Source: Aristolochia californica (Eukaryota; Streptophyta; Magnoliopsida; Piperales; Aristolochiaceae). From it: DNA of 64,000 nucleotides. Of the stretch, positions 14,101-25,889 are shown piece after piece. Numbering within the stretch: position 1 is the stretch's first letter; every line of letters starts with the position of its first letter. Position numbers and translations under genes: made by a program. Under the pieces are notes generated by a model that worked only from the letters and a program-made list of their open reading frames with translations, was not told the origin of the DNA and searched no databases. The DNA lies in NCBI GenBank assembly GCA_029961685.1, contig JARWKL010000005.1:43809357-43873356 (forward strand), in the 5' to 3' direction.

Positions 14101-17100
14101 TCCTGAACTTGATGGACGAATTCTCATGGGCAAGGTTGACTGCACTCGAGAAATTGACTTGTGCAGAAGGTACTTTGAGATATATTTAGAGAAGAAATTT
14201 CTTTTCTAGGTGACAAATTAACCTAATCTATGAGACTTAGAAGTTACGTGCTGTTCTCAGCTTTCAGTCAACTTACCTATAAGAATCATCTCTGGTTAGT
14301 CTTTTTGTAGCATTACAGTTAGGTCCTATAATAGAACCCCTAGTTTGGGTTCAAAAGATCTAGCCTTTGTTCTGGATAAGATTTGTCTGTGTATGTACCC
14401 AAACAATTGCAACAGTTGTTGGTAGAAACTGATTTGGCTTTTAACGTAAATACCATTATATAATGAGAGAGAGAGAAACTGAGATCTCGACAGCAACAAA
14501 TTTTGTATATTCTTCTCTCTGAAAGAAATTCTCATCTTTTACAAAAGCACAAAATAGAGATCTTGACCCAAACTACATACATCTACCTCCATATTTTGTG
14601 CAGTGTATGAAAGAATAAAGTAATTGAACTTGAACTTTATCTGTCCTTTCTCTTTATTTTTATTTTTTTGTGTCTGAAAGAATTAATTAGAAAAACTTGA
14701 TCTCAACCTGGCCAATATATGTCTTTTTATATTTTCAAATTTTTTTTTCTCAACCCTGGAATGCTTTTCTCCTTATGTTTTGTCTTCAATATTTTCCTTC
14801 TTCATCCTTGAGCTCAATGCTTGCGCAAACAACCTCAACCACATGGGCAAACACAAGTAATTTTTTTTGGATGTTGTCCTTTACTGCACAAGTTTGGAAC
14901 ATATGGAAAGAAAAGAGCCAGGAGACTTTTAAGGGCAAGCAAAAATCCAAAGGAGTTACAGAAGCTATTATGCACCGTGTACTTTCTGGGCTAGAAAATT
15001 TCATGAGACCTCTCACCTTTGTAGCTCTATCCTCAGAAGAAACTGGAGGGTTGACTATTGATCACACCATCCCCAAACTTACAACTTAGGCTCTTCTTGT
15101 TTGGGGGGTGTAGAGGGGGTTGTTAAGGATTCCTCAGGTAACATCCATCTTGTCTACTTTGGACTATTTGGCCAGTGTGAGGCTATTACTGCGGAGTTGA
15201 GAGACCTCCTTCAGAGTCTTTTCATTCTACACAGATAGGTTCTTCAACCCCCTTGTCATTGAGGGGGACGTAGCCGTTGTTATTAGTTGGGCCAGCAGTA
15301 GCACGCATCCTTCCAGCTTCTTCTTGATGTACTTTGATGATATACAAGGGAACTTTGTAAAATCTGAACATGTCTTGGTTGCACACTCTATGGAGCATGA
15401 ATAGCTAGGAAGGAGTTGCACATAAACACCTTGCTGTCAGCTCCTCACTTCCCATTTGGGCATTTTCTTTAATCCTTTGTGACCTTTGTAACCATTCTAT
15501 TGTACTCTCCGTCCTTTGGGATTTCTTAATGGATTCCTCTTTTGCATTCTTAAAAGAAAAGTTTCAATTTCTCCAAAATATATAATGTTGGTCAGATTAG
15601 GTCATGTGGAAGGAGTTTGTTTCGCGAATTGTCTATGCTAGTGGGATCTTTAAGCCTCTCATCCAACTAGGTCACTAGGTGTAGAAGTAGGTTGAATTGC
15701 AGTTACATTTCAGTAAATGACGTTAAACATGGGATTTTGGTACTTTTTGCAGGCATCATATCCAGGGTTATCCATCAATTCGTATTTTTCGCAAGGGAAG
15801 TGATGTTAGGTCAGTTGCACTACATGATCTTCATTCTTATCCCTTATGAAATTCTTTATGATGTTATTTATTACTTTTTCAGACAGTTTATGAGACACCA
15901 GATACATAGATTGTATTGATGAAAATGGTTGCTTCTCTTTGCTTACCACCTATAAGTGGTTCTCACCATTTTTTGTTTTTTCATAATATGCTTTTCTTTC
16001 TCTTCTGTTTGAAAAAGTATTTGTTGCTGACTATTGTGTTTTATATTATACTTATGTATTCTTGACACAGGGACGATCATGGGCACCATGAGCATGAATC
16101 TTATTATGGAGAAAGAGATGCAGATACTCTAGTCTCAGTATGTATTCACTTTACAATTGGACAACATGTTTTTTTCTTCCCCCTCCCTCTTTCTTCTTTT
16201 CTCCATTTGATATAGAATTTTGGCTATTAGCATCTTAGTTTGAAAGTACAGATGCGATGACCAGCATTGGCTTCCCCCAGATGCTGCCCCATCTCATGCA
16301 TCTAGCCTTTGGGAAATCTGTTTGCAAGCTTAAATCCACCTTCATCAGTATCTAAGTGGAAAACCTGAAATATTACTTGGTGGCTCACCCCTAGAGGTGG
16401 CATGCAGCACGGTGATTTAGATTCAAGGAGTAATGAGTTCAATGCTACCTCTAGAGTGTGGGTAACTGAAATTTCAACAACTACGATAACAAAAATCTGA
16501 AATTCAAGTTTGACGGCTAAAACTTGAATGATACAAAGTAGGGTTTCTGCAGCTATTAAGAAAATAACAAACTGAGAAAAAAAACAAAGAATAAGTTTAT
16601 CCTAGGGAGAACAAAAACTAGAACTTTATTCAACAACAAAAGAGTTAATTTTTTGTTGTATATGAAGGCCTTTTATAGGTATAAAAATCAACAAAATAGG
16701 AAACTCTTAGGGGGAGGTTAGTCCAAAATGAAGTGAGATGAATTACTTAGTTCATTAGATTAAGGGGTTAGTGTACAATGAATTACACATCAAGTGAATC
16801 ACCTCAATTCATTCGCTCAGGCAAAAAATGGGGAATTTGGATTCAGACCTGTTTTGCAAATCAAACACTTGAAGCGCGCGGGACGCACGTTGCTCCTTCC
16901 TCCCCCTGTCGGCTTTCCTCCCTCTCCTCTCCCTCTTAACCTCCGTCGCAGAGCATGGGAGGCCGAGCCTCTATCGTAGAGCCTCTCGACTTCTCTTCTA
17001 TCTCGGCCTCCCTCTCTTCTCCCTCTCGGCGTACCGTCGCCGTTGCCCGCTGGCCCTCCGTAGTCTCCCGCCACTGAGGAAGACGATGGTTTAATTTTTC

Positions 17101-20100
17101 CTAAGTTAGGACAAATTAACCATTGTCATAAAAATAATAATTTATGTAGTTTATTTATTTTATAATTATTTTTATTTATTTAATATATTTATTTTATAAT
17201 TACTATATTAAATTAGTGATTTAATAGTCATAATTAAATTATTGTTAAATAAATATTTGATAAATTGTTTTGGTTTAATTATCCCATTGCTATAATTAAT
17301 TAAACCAATGGTTTTAAATTTTGTGACAATATATGATTAATTAATAATACATAAAAATATATATTATGTTATTGATATATGTTAAGGAATAGTCCTACAT
17401 GGATTAATGAGATAAAAAATCTTTAGTTTATTAGTTGGGAAAGAGGTTTCTTAATGTGACTGGTCATTTTGGGATAGGGCCTTGGACCCAATTTAACATG
17501 GTATCAAAGCCAGGTACTTATATGTGGGCCTCCATCCAAATTATCCACCCAGAAGACCAACACGTGAGGGGGAGTTTTAAGGAATAGTCCTACATGGATT
17601 AGTGAGATCAAAAATCTTTAGTTTAATAGTTGGAAAAGAGGTTTCTTAAGGTGACTAGTCATTTTGGGATAGGGCCTTGGACCTAATTTATGTTATTAAT
17701 ATATATATATATATATATTTTATTATTGTATTAAATTAGTGGTTTTAAATGTTAAAACATATCTTATGTTATTAAAAAATAATTTATTTATTTATTATAT
17801 TCGCCTATGTTATTTTTTATTTTTATGTATTTATTTTAGTCACACGTAATTATTGTATTAATTTATAATAAACTATAATCATTAAGTAATATAATATAGT
17901 TTTTCATTAATTAGGATATTAGTATATTCTAATACTACATGTTAAATCACTTATAAGTGTAGTAGCCATGTTTATTTTGGTTAATTATCTATTTAGATAT
18001 ATGTTCTATTTAAGTATATTATAAAAGGTTATTCATTCTCTTGTTTATATCATACTTTTCATTTGGGGGCATTAACACTGGAATCTGTTTTCTGGTGCAC
18101 TTGAACTCGTCTACACTAACACCCAAGGATGAGTTGAAGTTGAATCAATTCATTTAAGATGAATTGAATTCTTCACTTCATTTCAAGTTCATATTGGACT
18201 AACCCCCCCGTATGTTGTCCATTCTAAAAAATAGACCCTAATTAGGACTTACTAAATCTAGTTCTACTTGTTGGAAAAGAACCTCAAGAAAAGGAAACAA
18301 CTTCTAATTTCTAGAGTTGTGAACTTTAGACTTCTCTAATTTAGAAACAAAGACCCAAGCTAAAAAAGGAAACTATTAATTGAAAAGATTTTCTAATTGG
18401 AGCTTTTAACTGAAATACCAAGTTGCTATTTGAGTGATGCTTCCCATAAAATCAGTAAGTTATTTTTCTGTGAAAGCTTCTAACAACAAGGTTGAAATAG
18501 GAAAATGCAATTTAGAAAGACTTTCTATTTTTTCATCCTTTGTCCACATTGTATTTTACTGCATCAAAGTTTCAATAGCCTAGTTAACACTTTAGCTACG
18601 GAGGGGGTCCCTAGACAGACAGACCTCTTTGTGGGATCATCTCTTCCCCTTTGAAACTCCCTTCCTTAGTTGATTGTTCTGCTTTCATTTTTATTGTTCT
18701 CCTTTTATTTTTGTGTTGTTGTTATTCACATCGTTTACTCTTTGCTCTTGCTCCCTTGGGAGGTTCTTCAATGGGTTCTTTCTCACTGTTACAAAAAAAA
18801 AGATGCTTTGTTTTGGCGTACTGATTGAAGAGTCCATTCCCCACATTCTTTTATTGGCTAGCATCTATGCCAAGCCATTTTCTGAGCTGTGTTATTATAA
18901 CCAATTTGCGATCTATTACCTCCTTTGATGCTAAATTTTCTGAAGTGTATGCCTTCCATGGATGGTGGTGGTTGGGGTGTTGGATGGGACGGTTAAAGCT
19001 CTACTTTTGAAGGTGGTTCTAGGGGTAGACCTGTGTTTGTTGGTTTTATCTGAGACTTGGCTGGTAATATTCGTTTGTTTACTTTACCTCTTGGTCATTG
19101 TTACTCCATAGGGGTAGAGTTTTATCTGTAGGGGTAGTTTCTCTCTTCCCCTTGTGATGAAGGAGTTTTGATAGTTGTCACCAATTGAGACACTGGGATA
19201 AAAGACATTTGGTTGCTTCCTGAGGATATTTTATGAGTTCAAAGAGTATTGTAGCTCCTTGTCCAATACTTTGACTCATAACCTGCACCAACTGCCTTGG
19301 TGATTTCTTGGCTTGGAACGATACCTACTACATCATAGAGAATGTTTTTCAAACTGATTTGCCTCTTTTTGTTGCTATGTTTAGTTATCTCTTCTATTTC
19401 TTTAGGAGTGCCTTGTTTGTTTTTGCCTCTTCAGGGAGCTTATTGTAATCTCTTGTATCTCTTCTCTCTTCATTGATATAACTTCTCATCAAGTTCCAAA
19501 AGAAGTATTTTTCTTTTTCATAGATTAGGAAATGACTAGAATGTATTCAAGAATATTTCTACTATGGGTTGAGTTGTTAGGAATTAGATGCCCTAATTCC
19601 AAACTAACGAGAGCAATAATAATAAACGTGGAAGAAGGGAAAAGACAAACACGAAAAAACACTACAAGATTTATACAGGTTCGCTTCAAGGTGAGACTAT
19701 GTCCTGTTTTTCGCCGTTGCAGTAATCCACTGTGAAGATGAAATACTTTACAAGAGAAATCGCACATTTACAGGTGTTTCTCTCTAACCTCTCGGGCTGC
19801 TCGAGATGCTCCTCGGATTATGGTAATCTGTTATGGGCATCTTGTGCCATAGAGGGATTATGGGATCCTGGGTTATGTACCTATGTCTTCTGCTCCTGAC
19901 AGGCCGGTCTTTTGGGTAGTATTGGCTAGGTGCATAACATTTGGTATCAGAGCTTCGTCCCTCCGTCGCGCATTCGAATCCCGGTGGCAGCGACCCAATG
20001 TGCAGAGGCTAGATTAAATACAGGTAGGGTCGGGGGAAACACCAGGTAACGGAACCCGGGTCGGGCCTGTGTCGCTGTGACGACGAGTGAGCCGTCGGGG

Positions 20101-23100
20101 CCGTCGGCTCGCGAAGGGGGTGTGTGATGTTATGGGCATCTTGTGCCACTGAGGGATTATGGGATCCTGGGTTATGTATTTATGTCTTCCGCTCCTGACA
20201 GGCCGGTTTTTTGGGTAGTATTTGCTAGGTGCATAACATAATCAAACCCTAATAGCGGCGCCCCTCAATTATAAAGAGAAAATTAGGGCAACTCAGCGTA
20301 GGGCGTTAATTAGGCTCCACAACTTAACATGAGTTGGCCAACCTACTATCCTAGTTGCAGTTATGTTGGCTACAACTATAAGATCCACTCCACAGTTCAC
20401 TCAGTTTTTTTTTTATGCAGGCTATGCAAGCGTTGGTTGCACCAGTGCCATTGGAGACTCATAACGTTGTTCAGGAGAATAATAATAGTTCAGGCCAGAC
20501 CGCAGAGACTGCCAAACGTCCAGCACCATTGACTTCAGGGTGTAGAATAGAAGGTTTTGTTCGCGTTAAGAAGGTGGAATGATCAATTGATTTTCTTATT
20601 TTCTTTAGTTTCACTGTCTTTCTAAAGCAAAAATAAATATATTTGTTAATAATGTTAAATATGATAATCATCTGCTTACTTTTTTTGACACTTTTAGCCT
20701 GTAAATTATTATTGTTTGGGACAATGTGCTCAGATAGTAGTAGTTGAACTTAGGATTTCGTGGTTTCTATCACCATTTTACACTGCAATACAGAAGTTGC
20801 AAACATAAGAAACTCTAGATTTCTTGGGGGAATATCACTTTAATTTTCCTAGAAATAATTAAAAATTCTCTAACAAAAAATAAGACTTGCATGATTCTTC
20901 AGCAAAGTAGTATTTCATTATTTCTTGAATTCTAATAATATCTACTTCTAATTTTTTTTTCTCATACATTTTGAACAAAATCAGGAATATATCTCTAATT
21001 GGTTACACTTACAAAAAAATTAATTTTTGAGAGTCAAATGTCTCCAATTTCTTCTTTATGTCTAACTCTGAAAAGCTTAATTTTTTGTGCAATCTTTCTT
21101 TTGAGTAATTACTGAAATTCCTTGATTTAACAGTACACATGATCTGTTTGATCTCTATTTCATTTATTTTTATCAAAGTAATAATCTTGATTACGGTTAG
21201 AGTTTTCAATTTTTTGTCAACAATTTGATTAATACTGGGACATGACATGGACTCTATATTTTCAAGTTTTTGAGTGAATATTCTAATTTATGATCTTTGA
21301 TTTGTTTAATTTACTTGTTTGGTGTCGTATGTTGTTATGCTGCAGGTCCCTGGCACTCTTGTAATAACTGCTCATTCTGGGGCTCACTCCTTTGATGCTT
21401 CTCAAATTAATGTGTCCCATGTGGTATCTCATCTTTCCTTCGGTAAAAAGCTTAATGAAAGAATTCTGCGTGACATAAAACGACTTACCCCTCATCTTGG
21501 TGAGAGCGTTGATCGGTTGAGAGGGAGTGCCTATGTAACCAATCATGCTGATGCCAATGCAAATGTGACTGTAAGTTTTGAATCCTATCACATGTGTGTT
21601 CACTGGAATTTATAAAAAGAAATATAGGAAGATTTTACTATGTTTTCAACACATATTTTCTGGGGAAGTTTTCTGAGGATACGGTTGATTGGAACACTAT
21701 ACATACACTACTTGCATTGGCTTCTTTCTATTTGCAACTGATAGAAATTATAAGTACTTTTGTGTTCACCCTATCAATTGCAATAAGCACTTTTGTCTGG
21801 ACCTGTCCACTTAGAGCTTTTTTTAAATGATAGGCTATGTTGTAAAAATCCTGCATTGAGAGTCAAAAGAATTTGAATCTGATAAATGATTTTTCGGTTG
21901 ACAAAGTATTATTACAATGTCACTAATTCTCCATGCAAGGTCAATCTGGTAATATAGGTTGATCTTCTAGCTGGCAGAGTTTTGTAAGGGACTGCACTTT
22001 CCTGGGATGAAAGCCTTTCATACGCAGCTCCCAAGTGATTGGTATATGTTGATGACTAATTAGAATGAGGCTAAGAATTTCTTAGGAACATATACCGTGA
22101 AAAATTTATGAACCTAAGTGTTCTTCTAAACTAGCGAAATTAGTGAACATTATCTAACTATTTCTTCATATTAGCCAACGCACTTGGTTTGATTGAGTAC
22201 CTGTACTTGGATTTATGGGCTTCTACCTATTTTTTTTGCATGCCCAATTCACAGACTATGAAATTGCCTTATGTCACTTTGAACCTTGCTAATCAAATAT
22301 AAATCCACTGCATTGGCTGTTAATGATGGACATTAGATTTTGCCTTGCCAAATGGATTTTTGGGTGTATTTTGCTACGATCGTCTATATGTAGATACCTG
22401 ACTTTTATTTTAGATGAAATATATTTGTTTGAGATCTGCATGATCAAGCTATATTTACATAAAGAAAGTCCATTTTCCTTGTTATTATCAAGCAAGCGAT
22501 TTATCACATAGGAAAGAAACTAATAAATTATTTTTTGATAACGAATCAAATAAGCCATTATGAAATAAATTAAAAGAATAAAGTGAAAATGTCATAATTA
22601 GCTACAAGTTTGTGCTATTTGTTGCACTCGCATTTACTTTAGTCCACAGTGCTTTAGATCTATGCAAGGGCATTTTATCAATTAAACTGATGGTAACCCA
22701 GAAATGATTGGCTTGAAAATGTCTTGTTAAGATATTATTTTTATTATTTTCTGAAATATTTCTAGAATATTATTCTGATCAATAGTATGTATGGGTTTTG
22801 TTGGTGGATAAAAAAGTCTCACCAATTACCATTCTGTGGCTGTGAGTGTGCTCTCAGACTAGTTGTATGAGAACAATCCCACATTGATTTGGGTATACAA
22901 TTTTTTTTTCTGTATTTGAGCTTCTAGAAACAACCTGGTAGTCTGAGAAACACCATTTACTCTTCTTTTATAATCTCAAAATAGTACCTCCCTCTAGCTC
23001 CCTATAGTAGACACTAGATCTTACAAATAAGATGAACCTTTATATGATTGAACACGCTAATCAAGTCCTTGCATGGACTGGAAATTTTCACTCAACAAAA

Positions 23101-24247
23101 AGTGTTAAAATGACTGCAATTTGATTTGACTTAGAAATTGGTTATGAATATGTTGTTCAACTTGCCAATGTTTGACTTTCTACTTAAGAGATCGGTCCGT
23201 AGGATACTCCCTAATATGATTAGGAACCACTCTACATGATACAGACACGTTACATCTTTTAAGATAAAAGATGTCTGGATTACTGCATTGATAATTTTAT
23301 TCACTTCTCAATTAAAAATCCCATCCGTGTTCCTGCTGATAGAAATTACAGAAAAGAAATCCTATGGCTGTTAAAGCCTCAGAAGTACTTGCCTTAAACT
23401 TGATTATAACTTATGTAGAACTCTCCGACAGTTCAATCTTTATTTTATTTTATTTTTAAGGACAATGGTGTTTGTTCACTGATAATGGCTAAACTATGTC
23501 AGCATTCCCATGGGTTGCACCAATAATGCTTGGTCTGATCTCTTTGACTGGTCATCAAACTTCCCAAAAGATGCTGAGAATGATTTATTTCACTTGGTTC
23601 TTTTCAATGTGCAATACTTTAGTCTGAGTGACAAAAGATCATCTGATCTTCTATGCATTTGCAGATTGAACATTATCTTCAGGTGGTGAAGACTGAGGTT
23701 TTATCTAGAACATTCCCAGAACAAAAGTTTTTTGAGTACGAGTACACAGCACATAGTAGTTTGGTGCATAGCATTGACATTCCAGCTGCAAAGTTCCATT
23801 TCCAGCTCTCTCCTATGCAGGTTTCTCTCTTTTCTTTTTCTAGAAGTCTGTTTCCTATATTATTATTATTATTATGGTCATTGTGATTGGTAATGGAACT
23901 GTTTTTCACTGCTAACCAGATTATTCTTTTCTGTCCTCTTAATCTTGTTTTTGCTCTTCCTTTTCCTTACTGAGAACAGGTCCTAGTAGAGGAGAATCCA
24001 AAATCATTTTCTCACTTCATAACAAATGTTTGTGCCATTATTGGTGGTGTTTTCACGGTATGCATATACTACTCTTTTAGGTCTTTGCAAACCTTTTGGG
24101 ACCTCTAAGAGGTGATTTCGTTACTGGGTTTCCTGAAATAAATATTTTTCTCTGGCATAATAATATCAGGTAGCTGGAATATTGGAGTCGATACTGCAAA
24201 ACACAATCAGTCTGATGAAAAAGGTTGAGTTAGGGAAGCAATTTTGA
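8170..24247 (+). CDS. PDIL5-4: Protein disulfide isomerase-like 5-4 (PDI-C subfamily, thioredoxin/Erv46 fusion)
   Basis: This encodes an ER/early-secretory membrane oxidoreductase in which a thioredoxin domain sits between Erv41/Erv46-like (ERGIC/COPII cargo receptor) halves. There are fifteen exons: 8170-8210, 10473-10563, 10725-10819, 11206-11263, 13001-13185, 13736-13793, 13883-13923, 14095-14169, 15753-15809, 16071-16137, 20421-20573, 21346-21570, 23665-23820, 23980-24057 and 24170-24247. They total 1458 nt, or 485 residues, close to the roughly 480 of the Arabidopsis protein. All junctions are GT-AG and phases match. The start GCCACCATG gives MISSAKLKSVDFYR, the conserved N-terminus. A membrane segment lies at about 29-44; the thioredoxin active site CPWC is at 170-173, where the Arabidopsis protein has CYWC; a second hydrophobic segment near the C-terminus (FITNVCAIIGGVFTVAGIL) precedes the end at KQF. 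The 4.3-kb intron 10 and introns 4 and 8 carry transposon insertions, all outside exons. The gene looks functional. Confidence 0.95.
8217..8234 (+). repeat. CT microsatellite at start of PDI intron 1
   Basis: A run of CT dinucleotides starts a few bases after the exon 1 donor of the PDI-like gene. CT tracts close to plant transcription starts are common. It may be a length-variable marker; no function is inferred. Confidence 0.7.
11750..12719 (+). mobile_element. 5'-truncated copia element (RNase H plus 3' LTR) in PDI intron 4
   Basis: From about 11826 the translated DNA gives copia RNase H pieces: LRYLKEALGK, LDANSGSNLDRKSITGYCV and FHERTKHIEVDCHF. These are broken by stops. The 3' LTR seems to run from about 12382 (TGGAGTATTGAAAT) to about 12719 (AAGTTAACA) with a CT-rich 3' part. 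The rest of pol and the 5' LTR are absent. It lies wholly inside intron 4 in the same direction as the gene and does not touch splice sites. Confidence 0.75.
14690..15560 (+). mobile_element. LINE (non-LTR retrotransposon) 3' fragment in PDI intron 8
   Basis: The open frame at 14697-15089 includes VWNIWKEKSQETFKGKQKS, matching the linker after the reverse transcriptase of plant LINEs (the W..IWKERN segment). Downstream, frames give GVVKDSSGNIHLVYFG (near 15110) and IEGDVAVVISWASSS (near 15257), hallmarks of the LINE-type RNase H domain (RVT_3). Stops are frequent. The tail at about 15440-15560, a T-rich stretch ending in an A-rich run, fits a LINE 3' end. Dead fragment, same direction as the gene. 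Confidence 0.65.
16710..18209. mobile_element. 1.5-kb terminal-inverted-repeat element in PDI intron 10
   Basis: The left end GGGGGAGGTTAGTCCAA is inverted at the right end as TTGGACTAACCCCCC, and the match extends imperfectly inward (ATGAAGTGA / TCACTTCAT). Inside are a GC-rich block (16870-17090), a long AT-rich stretch and a nested TRIM. No transposase frame was recognised, and no clear target-site duplication was found, so the superfamily is open. It probably represents a non-autonomous DNA transposon. Confidence 0.55.
17380..17690 (+). mobile_element. TRIM (miniature LTR element) nested in the inverted-repeat element
   Basis: Two direct repeats of about 117 bp, 17380-17498 (TGTTAAGGAATAGTCC to ATTTAACA) and 17575-17690, flank a 76-bp interior. 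The interior starts with an exact-looking primer site TGGTATCAAAGC (17499-17510) and ends with a purine tract GAGGGGGAG (17566-17574). That is the complete minimal layout of a terminal-repeat retrotransposon in miniature, with no coding capacity. The right copy has lost its TG start (TTTTAAGG) and its end is blurred (AATTTATGTTA), so it is older than the next TRIM. Confidence 0.8.
18640..19828. other. Repeat-derived intron 10 sequence between the insertions
   Basis: Positions 18640-19510 read like the 3' end of another LINE (T-rich tail with a ...GCCTCTTCAGGGAGC... segment close to that in the intron 8 fragment context), but no domain was confirmed. Positions 19530-19820 and 20244-20330 appear to be halves of one older repeat split by the TRIM at 19829-20238. 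No gene is seen here. Confidence 0.3.
19829..20238 (+). mobile_element. Intact TRIM with 5-bp target-site duplication in PDI intron 10
   Basis: The two LTRs are each 111 bp (19829-19939 and 20128-20238). Both begin TGTTATGGGCATCTTGTG and end GGTGCATAACA, and they differ at only about seven positions. The left LTR is followed by the primer site TGGTATCAGAGC (19942-19953), complementary to initiator-Met tRNA, and the right one is preceded by a purine tract GCGAAGGGGG (20111-20120). The flanks carry TAATC on both sides (19824-19828 and 20239-20243). There is no coding capacity. It sits about 180 bp upstream of the exon 11 acceptor without disturbing it. Confidence 0.92.
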
Positions 24248-25114
24248 TTTTTCTACAGCTGATCCATGCTGTATGGTTGGTTTGATATTGTAGCCAAGCC
24301 CAACAGGTTTGACGTAGATGTAAGCAAAATTACTTTATAGGACAGAAATTGGAAGTTAATATCCAAATTCCAATCACTACATGTTTCAAGAGAGAAAAAG
24401 AGAAAGAAAGCTGAAGTGTGGCACAGTAGATGAACGAGGAAGAGCTAGAAGACCAGCACTCGTGTCGATGAGAGAGAAGGTTTTTCCCCGGGAAGACTGT
24501 CTTAAATGTTAACGTTTTGTTGTTTATTTATTTATTTACTTATGTATGTATTGGGGATCATTTGCTATTTACCTGTTGATGATTTAGACATTCTTTTAGT
24601 GGCTCAGCCTGCAGTGAACATTTGAATATGTTTCAGTGGCTTCACTGGGAGGCATATCTTGAACCGGTTCCCATAATTCTTTGTCATCAGAAAGGTAAGG
24701 TAGAGTGAATTGAACCTACAATTAAATAAATGTACTCACTTATTTAAAGAAGTCCAAGAACTATGACGCAAACATGTAGATGCAGCTACTCTGCTAATGT
24801 CTCTTGTTTCACCTGAATAACAATAATTTCTTCCCTTCCTGATCTATGTAGTAAATTACATATTTTAACTTTAAATTACTGAATTATTTCATTTATATTT
24901 ACGCAAACAAAAATCGCCAACAGCCAAACAAGAAGCACCAGAAAACCTTATTTTTCATTTGTTTACAAATTAATAACCACGATCAAGCCACTCGTGAAGA
25001 ATTTATTCTGCAGTTAACCAAAGATGAGAAACAAAGAAAAAAAATATTTTTCCCATGCAAATCTGCACTCAATCAGTCTGGCCAGACTCTTCTTCAGTCC
25101 AACGAATAGCCTCT
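24248..25114. other. 3' region of PDI gene and convergent spacer
   Basis: This holds the PDI 3' untranslated region and the spacer to the phytocyanin gene, which ends at 25115 on the opposite strand. No further coding exon was recognised. Confidence 0.5.
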
Positions 25115-25889
25115 CTACAAGGCTAAGAGAAGCGATGTTCCAAAGAGAACTCCGATGGAAGCAACAGAACTCATCATCAATGAAGAAGCTCCATTTCCCA
25201 AGGGAGGGGAAGGTGGAGAAGGGGATGCTTCTCCTGCAGGTGCCGTCGCCGGGACCATCTCAGGAGGCGTCAAAGGTGCAAACATTGGTGGACTTAGAAC
25301 TGGAGCAGCGGCAGGAGTGGGGCTTGTGTTGTTTGGCATAAAGGTTCTTTTAACGTTGCTCCGCTTAGCCATTACTACCACCACCATCTTCTCATTGTTC
25401 AGGCAGTTTCCATTAGCTCCACTGATGAAGTAGTGATGACCTGATTGGTTGAAAGTTACCAAAGTGTTTCCGTCCTGGAAAGATGCAATTGGGTCATCTA
25501 CGATGCAGTTTTTGTACTTGTCCATGGTGACTTGAAGCACCGAGTCCTTGTCAGGTGGATACACAAACACTGCAACCACAACAGTCAGTAGAACAGTTTT
25601 TTAGATTAAAAAACAGAAAAATGGTTGCTGGTTTTCAGGAAAATGTGATAGGAAGAAACAGAATGATGTACAAATGCAATGGAGATCTGGGTATCCTCTT
25701 ACACAGGGAGTCTCCAGTTCGGAATCTCTTCATTTCTGCCCACTGATTGTATGGATTGAACTTGGGGTCCGGAGGTAGAGTCCACCCATTGGCGCCCCCA
25801 ACTCTGAACTCTGTTGCAGCAGCTCCATGCACCAACAGGAAAAGAGCAAAAATCCCATATGCATGAGCTGGTTTCAAGTGGTGGCTCAT
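25115..25889 (-). CDS. Early nodulin-like phytocyanin, GPI-anchored
   Basis: There are two exons on the minus strand, 25889-25703 and 25569-25115, encoding 213 residues. The ATG at 25889 gives a clean signal peptide (about 1-25, ending HGAAA) and has A at -3; an upstream in-frame ATG at 25910 is possible. The plastocyanin-like domain starts TEFRVGGANGW (26-36), continues GDSLLFVYPPDKDSV across the intron and ends YFISGANGNC. Two Cys residues (KNC, GNC) make the usual disulfide. The His and Met copper ligands of true blue copper proteins are absent, as in early nodulin-like proteins, so it probably does not bind copper. A Pro/Ala/Ser-rich arabinogalactan-type stretch follows, then a hydrophobic tail (SSVASIGVLFGTSLLLAL) fitting a GPI-anchor signal. 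Expected location: outer face of the plasma membrane or cell wall. Confidence 0.92.

Noticed and set aside
16817..17074. Gly/Arg-rich minus-strand frame in PDI intron 10
   Set aside because: Low-complexity product of a GC-rich block inside the inverted-repeat element.
17697..17720. TA repeat next to the TRIM as a target duplication
   Set aside because: AT-rich flanks match by chance (ATGTTATTgATATA/ATGTTATTaATATA) and the element's right end is unclear, so no duplication is claimed.
19829..20238. Cassandra-type TRIM carrying a 5S rRNA promoter
   Set aside because: The LTR does not contain the 5S rRNA internal control sequences that define Cassandra.
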